Assembly: GCA_029260755.1 (NCBI GenBank)
Contig: JAJDCQ010000189.1
Coordinates: 1 to 64,000 of the forward strand
Direction of reading: 5' to 3'
Source of the DNA: Planctomycetota bacterium
GTDB lineage: Bacteria > Planctomycetota > J058 > JAJDCQ01
Length of the DNA: 64,000 nucleotides
Shown: positions 35,914 to 45,395 of the stretch, piece by piece
Layout: the number at the start of each line of letters is the position of its first letter
Numbering within the stretch: the first letter of the stretch is position 1
Notes under the pieces: model-generated
What the model was told of the DNA's origin: nothing
Database searches by the model: none
The model's input: only the letters and a program-made list of their open reading frames with translations
Made by a program: the position numbers and the translations under genes

Positions 35914-37478
35914 CACTCGAGCTCGGCCGGGCGCCGCTCGGGCGCCTCGGGCGCCGCGGGAGCCGCGGGAGCGACCGAGTCGATCGGCGCGCGACGGGGG
36001 CGCACGATCTCGGTGCTGGCTTCGTCGCGCGTCTCGGGCTCGGGCTCGGGCTCCGGCTCGGGCTCGGGCTCGGGCTCCGGCTCCGGCTCCGGCTCTTCGG
36101 GCACGGGCACGGGCACGGGCACGGGCGCGGGCACGGGCACGGATTCCTGCGACTGGCTCTGGGACCGGGACTGGCTCTGCGACTGGGTCTGGGTCTGCTG
36201 CCCTTGACTCTGACTCTGACTCTGCTCCTGCCGGACCGTCACGTCCTCGCCCGTCTCGAGGCCGAGCTCGTGCATCGCGGCGCCGACGTCGTTGGCCATC
36301 GCTGCCGCGGACGCGTAGCGCCTCTCGACGCGCGTGAACGCGGCGGCGAACGTCTCGTCGATCTTCTCGGGGAGGCCCTCGACGAACAGGCTCGGCCGGT
36401 CACCCGGCTGGGGGAGCTCGCCGGTGAGCAGCTCGAAGAGGAGCAGGCCGGCCGTGTAGACGTCGCTCCGCGCGTCGGGGAGCTTCCCCTCGCGCTGCTC
36501 GGGGCTCATGTAGGCGAGCGTGCCCTTGATGGTCACGTCCTCGCTCGCGAGCGACTGCGAGAGCTGCGCGAACGCGTTCTCCTGCTCGAGCCTCCCGAGG
36601 TCGAAGTCGATCAGGCGCACCCGCCCGTCGTTCCCGAGGAGGACGTTCTCCGGCTTGAGGTCGAGGTGCAGCACGCCGCCCCCGTGGGCGTCGTCGAGCC
36701 CGAGGAGCACCTCGCGCGTGATCCGCAGCGCCTCCTTCGGCTCGAGCCGCCCGCGCATCTTGATGAGCTTCCGCAGGTCCACCCCGTCGACCAGCTCCTG
36801 CACGACGTGGGTCCGGCCGTCGCGCTCGAGCACGGCGAGCGGCTTCACGATCCGCGCGCTCTCGATCGCGGCGAGCGCATCCATCTTCGCTCGGTCGACC
36901 GTCGTCTCCGCGTCGCGGGCGACCTTCACGGCGACCGGGACGCTCGCCCGGTAGACCTCGCCGAAGCCGCCGGCGCCGAGCTTCTCGCCGAGCTCGAACT
37001 CGCGGAACGCGGCGTCGGGACGGAGGGTGAGCGGCGACCCCGACTCGACCGGCTCGGCGGTCGGCGCCTCCGCCACCGCCTCCGTCAGCGCCGGCGCGGG
37101 AGCCTCCGCCTCGGGGAGCTCGCGGAGCCTCCGGCCGACGTCGGCGGCGTCGGCCTCGGTCGCGGGCCCCGCCTCGATGTAGAGCTGCCATGCGCGACGC
37201 GCCTTCGCGACGTCGCCGAGCTCGGCCTGGCACTGCCCGAGGAGCCGCAGCCCCTCGACGTGGGCGTCGCCGTGCGAGAAGATCCGGACCTCATCCTGCA
37301 GGATCGTGCGGGCGGGCGCGAACTCGCCCGCCACCATGAGGCGCCTCGCGGACTCGATCTTGGCGCGACGCGCCCGGTCCGTCGAGATCTTGAGCGCGGC
37401 GCCGAGACCGACGCTCACGCCGATCGCGGCCGTCACCCCGGCGACGGTGAGCAGGATCAGGGACTCGACGATGCCCAT
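35913..37478 (-). CDS. Membrane-anchored TPR-Ser/Thr kinase with repetitive tail (A)
   Basis: A protein of 521 residues and a paralogue of kinase B. A membrane helix at the N-terminus (SLILLTVAGVTAAIGVSVGL), a TPR-like segment (about 35-120) and a linker precede the kinase (about 165-400): GAGGFGEVYRA, AVKVA, HLDLKPEN, IDFDLGRL and GTLAYMSPEQREGK. The tail has three low-complexity blocks in series, QSQSQ/QTQTQ, PVPVPV and EPEPEP (36034-36229), then VRPRRAPID and a final AELE. The shared ends despite different tails imply a functional C-terminal peptide. The gene starts 12 bp after the coiled-coil membrane protein and overlaps kinase B, so all are one operon. Confidence 0.88.
36034..36229. repeat. 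Triple low-complexity block coding for the kinase A tail
   Basis: In order on the plus strand: GGGCTC-type units (EP), GGGCAC units (PV) and CTGACT/CTGGGT-type units (QS/QT). All are in frame within the kinase A gene. The adjacent blocks have different unit sequences, indicating separate expansions. Confidence 0.85.
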
Positions 37479-37490
37479 GGGGTGCTCGTC

Positions 37491-38426
37491 CTACTCGAGG
37501 TAGGTCCGGACCTCGTCGCGCGGGCGCACCTGCGCGCCGTCTTCGAGGTAGACGATCAGCGCGCCGGCGCGGGTCGGCTCGACGTGCCGCACCTCGACGC
37601 GCGCGATCGGCGCCCCGCCGTGGAAGACGTGGAAGACGTCGCCGCGGTCGACGCCGCTGTCGGCGCCGAGCGAGATGATGACGGTCTTCGGCGTCGCCCG
37701 GTCGTTCACGACGAGGACGCGCCCCTCGAGACGGGCCGGGCCGGCCCGCCCGGCGAGCTTCTCGACGTTGTGGCCGTTGCGCTGGATCGCCGCGATGAGC
37801 GCGTCGAGGTCGGCCACCTTCCGGCGCGCGGCGTCGAGCGCCTCCTTCGCCTCGCCGAGCTCGTCGAACAGGGCCACCCGCTCCTTCTCGACCTCGGCCT
37901 TCTCCCGCTCGAGGGCCGCCTGCCGCTGCTCGAGGGCGCGCCGGCGCTCCTCGAGCCCGTCGAGGCGCTCGGCCGTCTCGCGCAGGCGCGTCGCCATGTC
38001 CTCGCGCTGCTGCGCGAGGGTCGCGGCGTGGCGGTCCTTCTCGTCGAGGTCGCCCTCGAGGTCGCGCACGCGTCGGTCGAGCTCGCCGACGCGGCCGCCC
38101 GCCGACTCGAGCTCCGTCGCGAGCCGCTCCCGCTCCGCGGCGACCTCGCCGCGGCTGCGCAGCGCATCCTGGAGATCGGTGAGCGCGCCGGTCAGCTTGG
38201 CGTCGAGCTGCGCGGCGAGGTCGCCCTGCTGACTGGTGACGACGCCCTGATAGACGTTGCCCCCGACCAGCGCGGTCACGAACGCGGCGGCGAGCCCGAC
38301 CCGGAGCGGCCGAGCCGTCCGGGCGACGGGCGCGATCGGCGCGCCGGTCGGCGCGGACGGCGTGGCCGTCTCGGGCTCGGCGGTGCGCGCCTCGGAGACG
38401 TTGTCGGGCTCGGCGGCGTCGTTCAT
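37491..38426 (-). CDS. Single-pass membrane protein with long coiled coil
   Basis: A protein of 311 residues, not assigned to a family. An Ala/Thr/Pro-rich cytosolic start is followed by a membrane helix (LRVGLAAAFVTALVGGNVY, near 42-60) and about 150 residues of coiled coil (ELDRRVRDLEGDLDEKDR and similar). The C-terminal 75 residues are a small beta-rich domain (LEGRVLVVNDRATPKTVIIS, GVDRGDVFHVFHGG, ARVEVRHVEPTRAGA), somewhat like the end of MreC or envelope-spanning adaptors. It overlaps the glutamate-cysteine ligase gene by 4 bp (ATGA) and lies just upstream of the two TPR-kinases. It could be their membrane scaffold; this is inference. Confidence 0.75.
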   Translation of the reverse strand: MNDAAEPDNVSEARTAEPETATPSAPTGAPIAPVARTARPLRVGLAAAFVTALVGGNVYQGVVTSQQGDLAAQLDAKLTGALTDLQDALRSRGEVAAERERLATELESAGGRVGELDRRVRDLEGDLDEKDRHAATLAQQREDMATRLRETAERLDGLEERRRALEQRQAALEREKAEVEKERVALFDELGEAKEALDAARRKVADLDALIAAIQRNGHNVEKLAGRAGPARLEGRVLVVNDRATPKTVIISLGADSGVDRGDVFHVFHGGAPIARVEVRHVEPTRAGALIVYLEDGAQVRPRDEVRTYLE

Positions 38427-39898
38427 CGGCACGCGCTCGCCCCGGCCGGCGTCGGCGTCCGGTCGCCGAACCGGCTGGCGAGCGCCTCCTCGCGCTCGCG
38501 CGTCCAGGCGAAGCGCTCGACGAGCGCGGCCGGGTCGCGGCCGCACGGGCCCTCCCACGCGTCGAGGACGTCATCGAGCGCGCCGACGCCGCGGTCGACG
38601 ACCCGCTCGACGAGCGGCTCGAGGAGAACCGACGCCGTCCCGGGGAGCTCCTTGCCGGCCGCCTCGCGCGCGCGCAGACCGCCGTCGGCGAGGCGCACCA
38701 GCTCCGCGGCGAGGTCGCCGAGCGGTCGCCCACCGAGCTTCGCCGCCAGCCCGTGGCGCGCGACCTCGCCCATGAGCGGACCGATCTCGCCGGGGCCGAT
38801 CAGACCGCCGAGGAGCTCCTGCGCCGCCGCGCGCGCCTGCGCGTCGTAGAGGATCCCGACGAAGAGCGCCGGCACCGCGAAGAGCAGCTCGGGGCCGGGC
38901 GCATCGGGAACGCGCACCTCGAGGTGCTGCTTGATCCGGACGTCGGTGAAGATCCCCGTCAGGTGGAGCTGCCAGTCGGCGAGGGTCGACCGCTCCATCT
39001 CGAACGGCGCGCCGTTCGCCGCGACCACCTCGCGCGCGGGCGTGCGCTCGAACATGCGCGGCACCGAGAGGGCGTAACGGGCGTACGCCTCGAAGTCGAA
39101 CCCCGGCTCGAGGGCGGCCGTGAGCGGGCCGCAGCGGTAGCCGTCGGTCCGACGCCAGATCTCGAGGCGGCGGCTCGCGTAGCCGTTGAGGCGCCCCTCC
39201 GAGATCGGCGACGTCGCGAAGATCGCTCCGACGAGCGGCGAGATCAGCGTGGCGGTGCGGACCTTGTCGACCATGTCCGCCTCGTCGCGGTAGTCGAGGT
39301 TCACCTGCACGCTGACGGTGCGCTTCATCATGCATTCGGCGAGGTCACTCTCGCGCGCGTGGCGTCGAAAGTAGGGGAGCATGATGGAGTAGCGATGCTT
39401 CGGCACCATCTCGATGTCGACGCATCGGGAGAGCGGCTGCATCCCGAGGTTGAGCAGCCGTATCCCGAGGCCGTCGGCGACGCTCGCCGCCTCCGCCGCC
39501 CAGCAGGCGGCGTCGAGGACCGCGTCGGCGAGATGCGCGCGCGGCGGGCCGGCGTACTCGACCTGGCCGCCGGGCTCGATCGTGAACGAGAACGGGAAGC
39601 CGGGGACGGCGCGCGGGTCGCCCTCCTTCGGCCCGAGCCCGATCGGCTCGGCCGTCTTGGGGTCCCGGTGGATCTCGAGATCGCGCGTCTCGGCGAGGCC
39701 GGTCAGGAGCGCGCGGACGCCGCTCGGACCGTGATAGGGAGCCGCCGCGCCGGTCGCGGCCAGCACGGGAGCGTGCTCGATCTCGATCGCGACGAGCTCG
39801 GGCTTCTCGGCCGCCGTGGGGCGGAGGTAGTCGGCGAGGTCGGCGATCGACCCGATCGGGCGATCGAGCTCGGCGTCCTCGCGCAGCAGGCCGGTCAC
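38423..39898 (-). CDS. gshA: Glutamate-cysteine ligase, GCS2 (plant-like) family
   Basis: A protein of 491 residues. It makes gamma-glutamylcysteine from Glu, Cys and ATP, the first step to glutathione or related thiols. Matching segments are LVAIEIEHAPVL at the N-terminus, EPGGQVEYAGPPRAHLADA, MMKRTVSVQVNLDYRDEADM, SPISEGRLNGYASRRLEIWR and HLEVRVPDAPGPELLFAVPAL. These are GCS2 motifs. No glutathione synthetase gene is in the window. The GTG at 39898 has GAGG about 8 nt upstream. It is the first gene of a four-gene minus-strand operon that ends with the two kinases, which is an odd pairing for a thiol enzyme. Confidence 0.88.
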   Translation of the reverse strand: MTGLLREDAELDRPIGSIADLADYLRPTAAEKPELVAIEIEHAPVLAATGAAAPYHGPSGVRALLTGLAETRDLEIHRDPKTAEPIGLGPKEGDPRAVPGFPFSFTIEPGGQVEYAGPPRAHLADAVLDAACWAAEAASVADGLGIRLLNLGMQPLSRCVDIEMVPKHRYSIMLPYFRRHARESDLAECMMKRTVSVQVNLDYRDEADMVDKVRTATLISPLVGAIFATSPISEGRLNGYASRRLEIWRRTDGYRCGPLTAALEPGFDFEAYARYALSVPRMFERTPAREVVAANGAPFEMERSTLADWQLHLTGIFTDVRIKQHLEVRVPDAPGPELLFAVPALFVGILYDAQARAAAQELLGGLIGPGEIGPLMGEVARHGLAAKLGGRPLGDLAAELVRLADGGLRAREAAGKELPGTASVLLEPLVERVVDRGVGALDDVLDAWEGPCGRDPAALVERFAWTREREEALASRFGDRTPTPAGASACR

Positions 39899-40371
39899 GA
39901 CCGGACCCTCACTTCTAATAGCATTTCAATGTCGGCGCTCGGCAGCAGCCCCCGGCGCGACCGGTTCACGTCACGATGCGTCACGCCGTGGACCCCTCCG
40001 GTGCAACGACATCGGGATGATAGCGTCGGGTCGACGCCGGTCAAGGAAAGGTCGGGGTCGGAGGCGTCCGTCGCGAGCCCGATACGACGCGGCGCGCGTG
40101 CCGAAGATCTCGCCATTGGCACCGGTCCCGTCCGTGTTGACACCGCCTCCCCCCATCCCTATGCTTCTCCGTTCTGTCGAGCGTCCGGGAGAGGCGCGAA
40201 TGGGCCTTCTCCCTGCGGTGGCGCGGGTTCCCTGCCTCTTTGCGGGGGCGCTTCCGCTCTCGAGCGACCAGGGTCGCCCCGACCCTCGCCCCTCGGGACA
40301 ACCCTGATCCCACGGGCTCCATCAGCGGCGCTTCGGCTCCCGTCCCCTTGAGCCGAGGGAGCAGTTTGCGG
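39899..40371. other. Intergenic leader region between gshA and nuoA
   Basis: 473 bp between divergent genes. It holds the nuo promoter (40137-40165) and a leader of about 200 nt to nuoA. Short open frames here (for example from ATG 40161) show no family resemblance and I do not call them. No repeat family seen elsewhere occurs here. The leader is rich in short inverted repeats (AGGGTCGCCCCGACCCT at 40269-40285, for example) but lacks a recognisable riboswitch. Confidence 0.6.
40137..40165 (+). promoter_or_regulatory. Consensus-like promoter of the nuo operon
   Basis: A perfect TTGACA (40137-40142), a 17-bp spacer, and TATGCT (40160-40165). Transcription would start near 40172, about 200 nt ahead of nuoA. 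It is the best match to a housekeeping promoter in the window on this strand. Confidence 0.75.
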
Positions 40372-40851
40372 ATGTACTTCGATTTCGCGAACGTCCTCGT
40401 CTTCCTCCTCTTCGGCATCGCGTTCGTCATCTTGAACGTCGCGGTGTTGAGCCGGCTGATGCGGCCGACGATCCGACAGCCGGACAAGGACACGGCGTAC
40501 GAGTGCGGCGAGCCGGTCATCGGCTCCTCGTGGGTGCGCTACGACATGCGCTTCTACACGGTCGCGCTGATCTTCATCGTCTTCGACGTCGAGGTCGCCT
40601 TCCTCTACCCGTGGGCCCTCGTCTTCAAGGGCCTGAAGAACGCGGGCGCGCCGGGCGGCGGGATGTTCGTCTTCATCGAGATGCTGGTGTTCGTAGCGAT
40701 CCTCGTCGTGGGGTTCCTCTACGTCTGGGTCCGCGGGGACCTGGAGTGGGTCAAGTCGATGCCCGAGTCGCAGTCCGGACAGGGCAGTGGCAGCGGTGGT
40801 ACTGGTGAGCGAGCAAAGCAGCGGGATGCGGCTCCAACCGCTCGGTCCTAG
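40372..40851 (+). CDS. nuoA: NADH-quinone oxidoreductase subunit A
   Basis: A protein of 159 residues and a membrane subunit of complex I at the junction with the peripheral arm. Three membrane helices are seen, with the conserved loop DTAYECGEPVIGSSWVRYDMRFYTVALIFIVFDVEVAFLYPW in pieces: YECGEP with the loop Cys and FDVEVAFLYPW. A Gln/Ser/Gly-rich tail of about 25 residues extends the usual 120-150 residue protein. The ATG follows GAGGGAG by 10 nt. It is the first gene of the operon; its end overlaps nuoB. Confidence 0.96.
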   Translation: MYFDFANVLVFLLFGIAFVILNVAVLSRLMRPTIRQPDKDTAYECGEPVIGSSWVRYDMRFYTVALIFIVFDVEVAFLYPWALVFKGLKNAGAPGGGMFVFIEMLVFVAILVVGFLYVWVRGDLEWVKSMPESQSGQGSGSGGTGERAKQRDAAPTARS

Positions 40852-41536
40852 CGGGGACCTGAGCGACGAAGAGCTCCTGAAGCACAACATCTTCATCACC
40901 AAGGCGGACGACCTCATCAACTGGGCGCGTCGCTCGAGCGTTTGGCCAATGACGTTCGGCCTCGCGTGCTGCGCCATCGAGATGATGGCGACCGGCGCCT
41001 CCCGCACCGACATCGATCGCTTCGGAAGCGGCCCGTTCCGCGCGACCCCGCGCCAGGCCGACCTGATGATCGTGGCCGGAACCGTGACCCACAAGATGGC
41101 GCCCCGGGTGAAGCGCCTCTACGACCAGATGCCGGAGCCGAAGTACGTGATCGCGATGGGCGCCTGCGTCTGCCGCGGCGGGCCGTATCACAAGTTCGGT
41201 TACCACGTCGTGAAGGGCGTCGACCTGATCGTCCCCGTCGACGTCTACGTCCCGGGCTGCCCGCCGCGCCCCGAGGCGCTCCTCGAGGGCGTCTTCCGGA
41301 TCCAGGACAAGATCAGGCGCGAGCGGACCCTCTACTACGACGGCCAGCGCCGCCTGACCCGCCCGGCCCCGAACCCGCGCCTCGAGGGCCACGCCGGCAA
41401 CTGGGCGAACGGCTTCGACGTCGAGGGCGCCGACGCCCCGAAGAGCGCGGGCTTCATCGGGTGGCTCCGTGAGTTCCTCTTCGAGGGACACGGCGACGAT
41501 CACGGCCACGGCCACGACGACGGACACGGCCACTAG
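40805..41536 (+). CDS. nuoB: NADH-quinone oxidoreductase subunit B
   Basis: About 243 residues. It carries the terminal Fe-S cluster N2: GLACCAIEMM, GACVCRGG and PGCPPRPEALLEG supply the four Cys ligands. The quinone-facing RFGSGPFRATPRQADLMIVAG segment is present. The C-terminus is longer than usual and ends in a His/Asp/Gly tail (HGDDHGHGHDDGHGH), a potential metal-binding segment. The start is uncertain: GTG at 40787, 40796 or 40805 and ATG at 40826 are all in frame and all overlap nuoA. I use 40805 since it gives a VSEQSSGM start close to the conserved region. Confidence 0.95.
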   Translation: MSEQSSGMRLQPLGPSGDLSDEELLKHNIFITKADDLINWARRSSVWPMTFGLACCAIEMMATGASRTDIDRFGSGPFRATPRQADLMIVAGTVTHKMAPRVKRLYDQMPEPKYVIAMGACVCRGGPYHKFGYHVVKGVDLIVPVDVYVPGCPPRPEALLEGVFRIQDKIRRERTLYYDGQRRLTRPAPNPRLEGHAGNWANGFDVEGADAPKSAGFIGWLREFLFEGHGDDHGHGHDDGHGH

Positions 41537-41560
41537 GCCGGCCACGGGAGCAACGAGACG

Positions 41561-42184
41561 ATGGGCCTCACCGCATCCGAGATCGTCGAGCGCGTCCGCG
41601 CCGCCCTCCCCGACGACATCATCGTCGCGACCGAGGACGATGTCGCCGAGGCTGACGAGACGAAGAAGAAGGCGCCCGAGACGATCGACCCGTTCGTGCT
41701 CGCGAAGCCGGAGTCGCTCCGCAAGGTCTGCGAGTGGCTCTGCTACGAGCCCGACCTCCGGTTCGACCTCCTCCACTGCATCTCGAACATCGACTACCCC
41801 GACCGGAACGTGATCCAGGTCATCTACCACCTCGACTCGATCCGCCACAAGCACACCTTCACCGTCAAGGTCGACCTCGACCGGGCCGACCCGAAGGTCG
41901 AGTCGATGGTGCCGCTGTGGCCGGCGGCCGACTGGCACGAGCGCGAGTCGTTCGACCTGATGGGCGTGATCCACACCGGCCACCCCAACCTCAAGCGCAT
42001 CCTCTGCGCCGATGACTGGGTCGGTCACCCGCTCCGGAAGGACTACGAGTTCCCCGAGGAGTATCACGGGATCCCGTGCGGGCCGTACGTGACGGAGTAC
42101 GCGAACATCCCGCCCGAGCACGAGGTCTGGCTGAAGGAGTTCGAGGCCGAGGACGCCGCCAAGCGCGGCGGTCCGAGCTCCTAG
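41561..42184 (+). CDS. nuoC: NADH-quinone oxidoreductase subunit C
   Basis: A protein of 207 residues. The 30-kDa subunit motif is present (WHERESFDLMGVIHTGHPNLKRIL in pieces: ERESFDLMGV, HPNLKRIL), then DDWVGHPLRKDYEFPEE. It joins NuoD in the quinone-side hydrophilic module. It is not fused to NuoD, unlike in E. coli. The ATG at 41561 follows AGCAACGAGACG; the gene sits 24 bp after nuoB and 9 bp before nuoD. An Asp/Glu/Lys-rich loop near residue 27-40 is an addition. Confidence 0.95.
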   Translation: MGLTASEIVERVRAALPDDIIVATEDDVAEADETKKKAPETIDPFVLAKPESLRKVCEWLCYEPDLRFDLLHCISNIDYPDRNVIQVIYHLDSIRHKHTFTVKVDLDRADPKVESMVPLWPAADWHERESFDLMGVIHTGHPNLKRILCADDWVGHPLRKDYEFPEEYHGIPCGPYVTEYANIPPEHEVWLKEFEAEDAAKRGGPSS

Positions 42185-42193
42185 GAGAGACCG

Positions 42194-43336
42194 ATGATCG
42201 AAGCCGGCGCCGACATTCGCACCGAGGAGTTCCTCCTCAACATGGGCCCGCAGCACCCCGCCACCCACGGGGTGCTCCGACTCGTCGTGCGGACCGACGG
42301 TGAGCTCGTCCTCGACTGCGAGTGCCACATCGGGTACCTCCACCGCTGCTTCGAGAAGTGCGCGGAGGGCAACCCGTACACCAGCGTGATCCCCTACACG
42401 GATCGCATGGACTACCTCGCGGCGATGTGCAACAACCAGTCGTTCAGCCTCGCCGTCGAGAAGCTCGCCAAGATCGAGGTGACCGACCGCGCCCGCTGGA
42501 TGCGGATGGCGACGGTCGAGCTCCAGCGGATCGCCAGCCACCTGATGGCCGTCGGCACCTACGGCCTCGACGTCGGCGCGATCACCGCGTTCCTCCACTG
42601 CTTCCGCGAGCGGGAGCGGATCCTCGACCTGTTCGAGGAGATGAGCGGCCAGCGCCTCAACTACAGCTACATCGTTCCCGGCGGCGTTCTCTACGACTGG
42701 CCGGACGACATGCCGAAGAAGATCGAGAACTTCTGCGATCAGATGGAGGTCCGGATCCGGGAGTACAACGACCTCCTGAGCGGCAACGGCATCTTCATCA
42801 AGCGCACCGCCGACATTGGCGTCCTCCCCGCCGACGTCGCGATCGCGTGGGGCTGCACCGGACCGGTCCTCCGGGGCTCGGGGATCAAGCGGGACCTGCG
42901 CAAGGACCGCCCCTACGAGTTCTACGACCAGGTCGAGTTCGACGTCCCCGTCGGCCGCGGGCTCCACGGCACCCTGGGCGACTGCTGGGACCGATACTGG
43001 GTCCGCGTCCAGGAGATGAGCGAGTCGATCAAGATCATCCGGCAGTCCATCTCGAAGTACTCGACGTCGACCGGGAAGTATCTGACGACCCCGGCGAACA
43101 AGCAGCTTCGCCCGCCGAAGGGCGAAGCCGTCTATCACACGACCGAGAACCCGCGCGGAGAGCTCGGCTACTACGTCGTCAGCGACGGCGAGCCGATCCC
43201 CTACCGGGTCAAGGCGCGGGCTCCGTCGTTCTGCAACGTCGCCGTGCTGCCCGAGATCAGCCGCGGCACGATGGTCGCCGACCTGGTCGCGATCCTCGGT
43301 TCACTCGACATCGTCTTGGGGGAGATCGACCGCTGA
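42194..43336 (+). CDS. nuoD: NADH-quinone oxidoreductase subunit D
   Basis: A protein of 380 residues and the 49-kDa subunit that forms the quinone site with NuoB. Typical segments are NMGPQHPATHGVLRLVVRTD (with the conserved His pair), GYLHRCFEKCAEG, RMDYLAAMCNNQSFSLAVEKL, FEEMSGQRLNYSYIVPGG and the C-terminal GTMVADLVAILGSLDIVLGEIDR in pieces. Length is normal. It follows nuoC by 9 bp with AGGAGA 6 nt before the ATG. The next gene is nuoH, so nuoE, nuoF and nuoG are absent from their usual place. Confidence 0.97.
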   Translation: MIEAGADIRTEEFLLNMGPQHPATHGVLRLVVRTDGELVLDCECHIGYLHRCFEKCAEGNPYTSVIPYTDRMDYLAAMCNNQSFSLAVEKLAKIEVTDRARWMRMATVELQRIASHLMAVGTYGLDVGAITAFLHCFRERERILDLFEEMSGQRLNYSYIVPGGVLYDWPDDMPKKIENFCDQMEVRIREYNDLLSGNGIFIKRTADIGVLPADVAIAWGCTGPVLRGSGIKRDLRKDRPYEFYDQVEFDVPVGRGLHGTLGDCWDRYWVRVQEMSESIKIIRQSISKYSTSTGKYLTTPANKQLRPPKGEAVYHTTENPRGELGYYVVSDGEPIPYRVKARAPSFCNVAVLPEISRGTMVADLVAILGSLDIVLGEIDR

Positions 43337-43427
43337 GGCTTCCCCGCGCGCGGGCGCGGGACGAGCGGAAGATCGAGCGACGCAAGAGCCCTCGCGACGC
43401 GAGCGGGGGCCAGTCCTGGAGTCACCG

Positions 43428-44741
43428 GTGTTGACAGGTCTCCTCTTGGCGGCGGGAAGCGCGGGCCGGGGTCTGATCGACCTCGACCTCACCTCATTGC
43501 CGCTCGTCGGCGAGATGCTCGCCGAGCACCCGACGATCGCCTGGCCGCTCCTCATGCTCGCCATCGGGTGCGGCGTGGTGATCGGCTACATCACCGTCTT
43601 CTCGCTCCTGGCGGTCTACGCCGAGCGGAAGATCTCGGCGTTCATGCAGAGTCGCCTCGGCCCGATGGAGGTCGGCCCCTACGGCCTCCTCCAGACGGCC
43701 GCCGACGGCCTGAAGCTGCTCGCGAAGGAAGACATCATTCCGCGCGACGCCGACAAGCTCCTCTACATCATCGGGCCGATCTTCGTCTTCACCGGCGTGT
43801 GGCTCTCGTTCGTGGTGCTGCCCTACGGACCGGACCTGATCGTCGCCGACCTGAACGTCGGCCTCCTCTTCCTCGCCGCCGTCGCCTCGATCGAGGTCGT
43901 CGGCGTCCTGATGGCCGGCTGGGCGAGCAACAACAAGTGGGCGCTCTTCGGCACGATGCGCATGATCACGCAGCTCGTCAGCTACGAGATCCCGATCGGG
44001 CTGAGCTTCGTCGCCGTCGTCGCGATCTCCGGCTCGTTGAGCATGCAGGAGATCACCCTCGATCAGCAGGGCTGGTTCTGGAACTGGTATCTCTTCCGCA
44101 ACCCGTTCCTGTTCGTCGGCTTCTTCCTCTACTTCATCGCGAGCCTGGCCGAGACCAAGCGGGCGCCGTTCGACCTGCCCGAGGCCGAGAGCGAGCTCGT
44201 CGCCGGCTTCCACACCGAGTACACGGGCATGCGGTTCTCGCTCTTCTTCCTCGCCGAGTACGCGGCCATGTATGTCGTCTCGGCGACGGCGGCCGTCCTC
44301 TTCCTCGGCGGGTGGTGCACCGGGTTCGCGTTCATCGACAGCTGGATGATGGAGTCGGCCGGCTTCCAGCGCGTCCTCGCGAACGTCGTCGGCCTGACCT
44401 CGATCACGATCAAGGCCTGGTTCCTCGTCGCCGTCATGATGTGGCTGCGCTGGACCCTGCCGCGGATCCGGCTCGATCAGGTCATGTATGTCTGCCTGAA
44501 GGTGCTCCTGCCGTTCTCGTTCGGCGTCCTCGTCTTCTCGACGCTCTGGGAGCTGGTGACCGACGGGACCCTCTTCGGCGACTGGTGGCCGCTCTTCCAG
44601 TTCCTCATCAGCATCGGCGGCTTCGGCCTCCTGATGATGAACTTCATGGCGAAGGAGCGTCCCTACGACATCGAGGCGGACTTCCGTCCGCTTCGACACT
44701 CCGAGGTGCACGCCGCACCCGACGCCGGAGCGAGGGGCTGA
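43428..44741 (+). CDS. nuoH: NADH-quinone oxidoreductase subunit H
   Basis: A protein of 437 residues, longer than the common 320-350. The membrane subunit that closes the quinone tunnel: AVYAERKISAFMQSRLGPMEVGPYG, LKLLAKEDIIP, FDLPEAESELVAGFHTEYTG and RWTLPRIRLDQVM are family motifs (each shown in part). The extra length lies mostly at the N-terminus, in the loop before the fifth helix and in extended C-terminal helices ending ERPYDIEADFRPLRH. The GTG at 43428 has GGAG 6 nt upstream. It follows nuoD by 91 bp and nuoI starts 3 bp after its stop. Confidence 0.95.
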   Translation: MLTGLLLAAGSAGRGLIDLDLTSLPLVGEMLAEHPTIAWPLLMLAIGCGVVIGYITVFSLLAVYAERKISAFMQSRLGPMEVGPYGLLQTAADGLKLLAKEDIIPRDADKLLYIIGPIFVFTGVWLSFVVLPYGPDLIVADLNVGLLFLAAVASIEVVGVLMAGWASNNKWALFGTMRMITQLVSYEIPIGLSFVAVVAISGSLSMQEITLDQQGWFWNWYLFRNPFLFVGFFLYFIASLAETKRAPFDLPEAESELVAGFHTEYTGMRFSLFFLAEYAAMYVVSATAAVLFLGGWCTGFAFIDSWMMESAGFQRVLANVVGLTSITIKAWFLVAVMMWLRWTLPRIRLDQVMYVCLKVLLPFSFGVLVFSTLWELVTDGTLFGDWWPLFQFLISIGGFGLLMMNFMAKERPYDIEADFRPLRHSEVHAAPDAGARG

Positions 44742-44744
44742 GCC

Positions 44745-45395
44745 ATGGGATACTTCGGCGACATCTACGACGTCAGCAAGTCGATCCTCACGGGGATGGG
44801 CGTCACCCTCAAGTACTTCGTCAACCCGAAGACGATCACGACGGTGCAGTACAAGCGCCCCGAGCGGCGCGGCGAGGGCGAGCTCCACGAGGTTCCGCAC
44901 CTGCCGGACATGCACAAGGGGATCCACTACCTGGAGACCGAAGAGTGCATCATGTGCTGGCAGTGCGCGAACATCTGCCCGGTCGACTGCATCGTGATCG
45001 AGGGCACGCGCGACGGTGAGGTCGAGGGCGCCTACCAGGGCAATCGGGCCAACCTGACCCGCTTCACGATCGACTACAGCCTCTGCATCTACTGCAACCT
45101 CTGCTGCGAGGCGTGCCCCGAGACGAGCACCTGCATCCACATGGGCAAGGAGTTCGACTTCACGAGCTACGACCAGGGCAGCCTGGTGAAGAACCTCCTC
45201 ACCGACGAGAAGTTCACGAAGGAAGACCTGCGCTTCACGACGAACGCGCAGAGCAAGATCGAAGAGCTCGCCGAGGAGAAGAAGCGCAAGGCGGCCGAGG
45301 CGCAGGCGGCGCGCAAGGCGGCCGCGGCCGCGAAGAAGGCCGCGGCGGCCAAGAAGGCGGCCTCCACGCCGGACACCCCGGCGAAGAAGGACTGA
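44745..45395 (+). CDS. nuoI: NADH-quinone oxidoreductase subunit I
   Basis: A protein of 216 residues with two [4Fe-4S] ferredoxin motifs: ECIMCWQCANICPVDC and LCIYCNLCCEACPETS, clusters N6a and N6b passing electrons to N2. The last 45 residues are a Lys/Ala-rich helix (KRKAAEAQAARKAAAAAKKA), absent from most NuoI, which could contact nucleic acid, lipid or an acidic partner. The ATG is 3 bp after the nuoH stop. It is followed by a gap of 179 bp before nuoJ, the largest inside the operon, with a small GC hairpin near 45509-45531 but no clear promoter. Confidence 0.95.
   Translation: MGYFGDIYDVSKSILTGMGVTLKYFVNPKTITTVQYKRPERRGEGELHEVPHLPDMHKGIHYLETEECIMCWQCANICPVDCIVIEGTRDGEVEGAYQGNRANLTRFTIDYSLCIYCNLCCEACPETSTCIHMGKEFDFTSYDQGSLVKNLLTDEKFTKEDLRFTTNAQSKIEELAEEKKRKAAEAQAARKAAAAAKKAAAAKKAASTPDTPAKKD

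Noticed and set aside
40161..40307. A possible small leader peptide before nuoA
   Set aside because: There is no ribosome site, no similarity and the composition is that of random GC-rich DNA.
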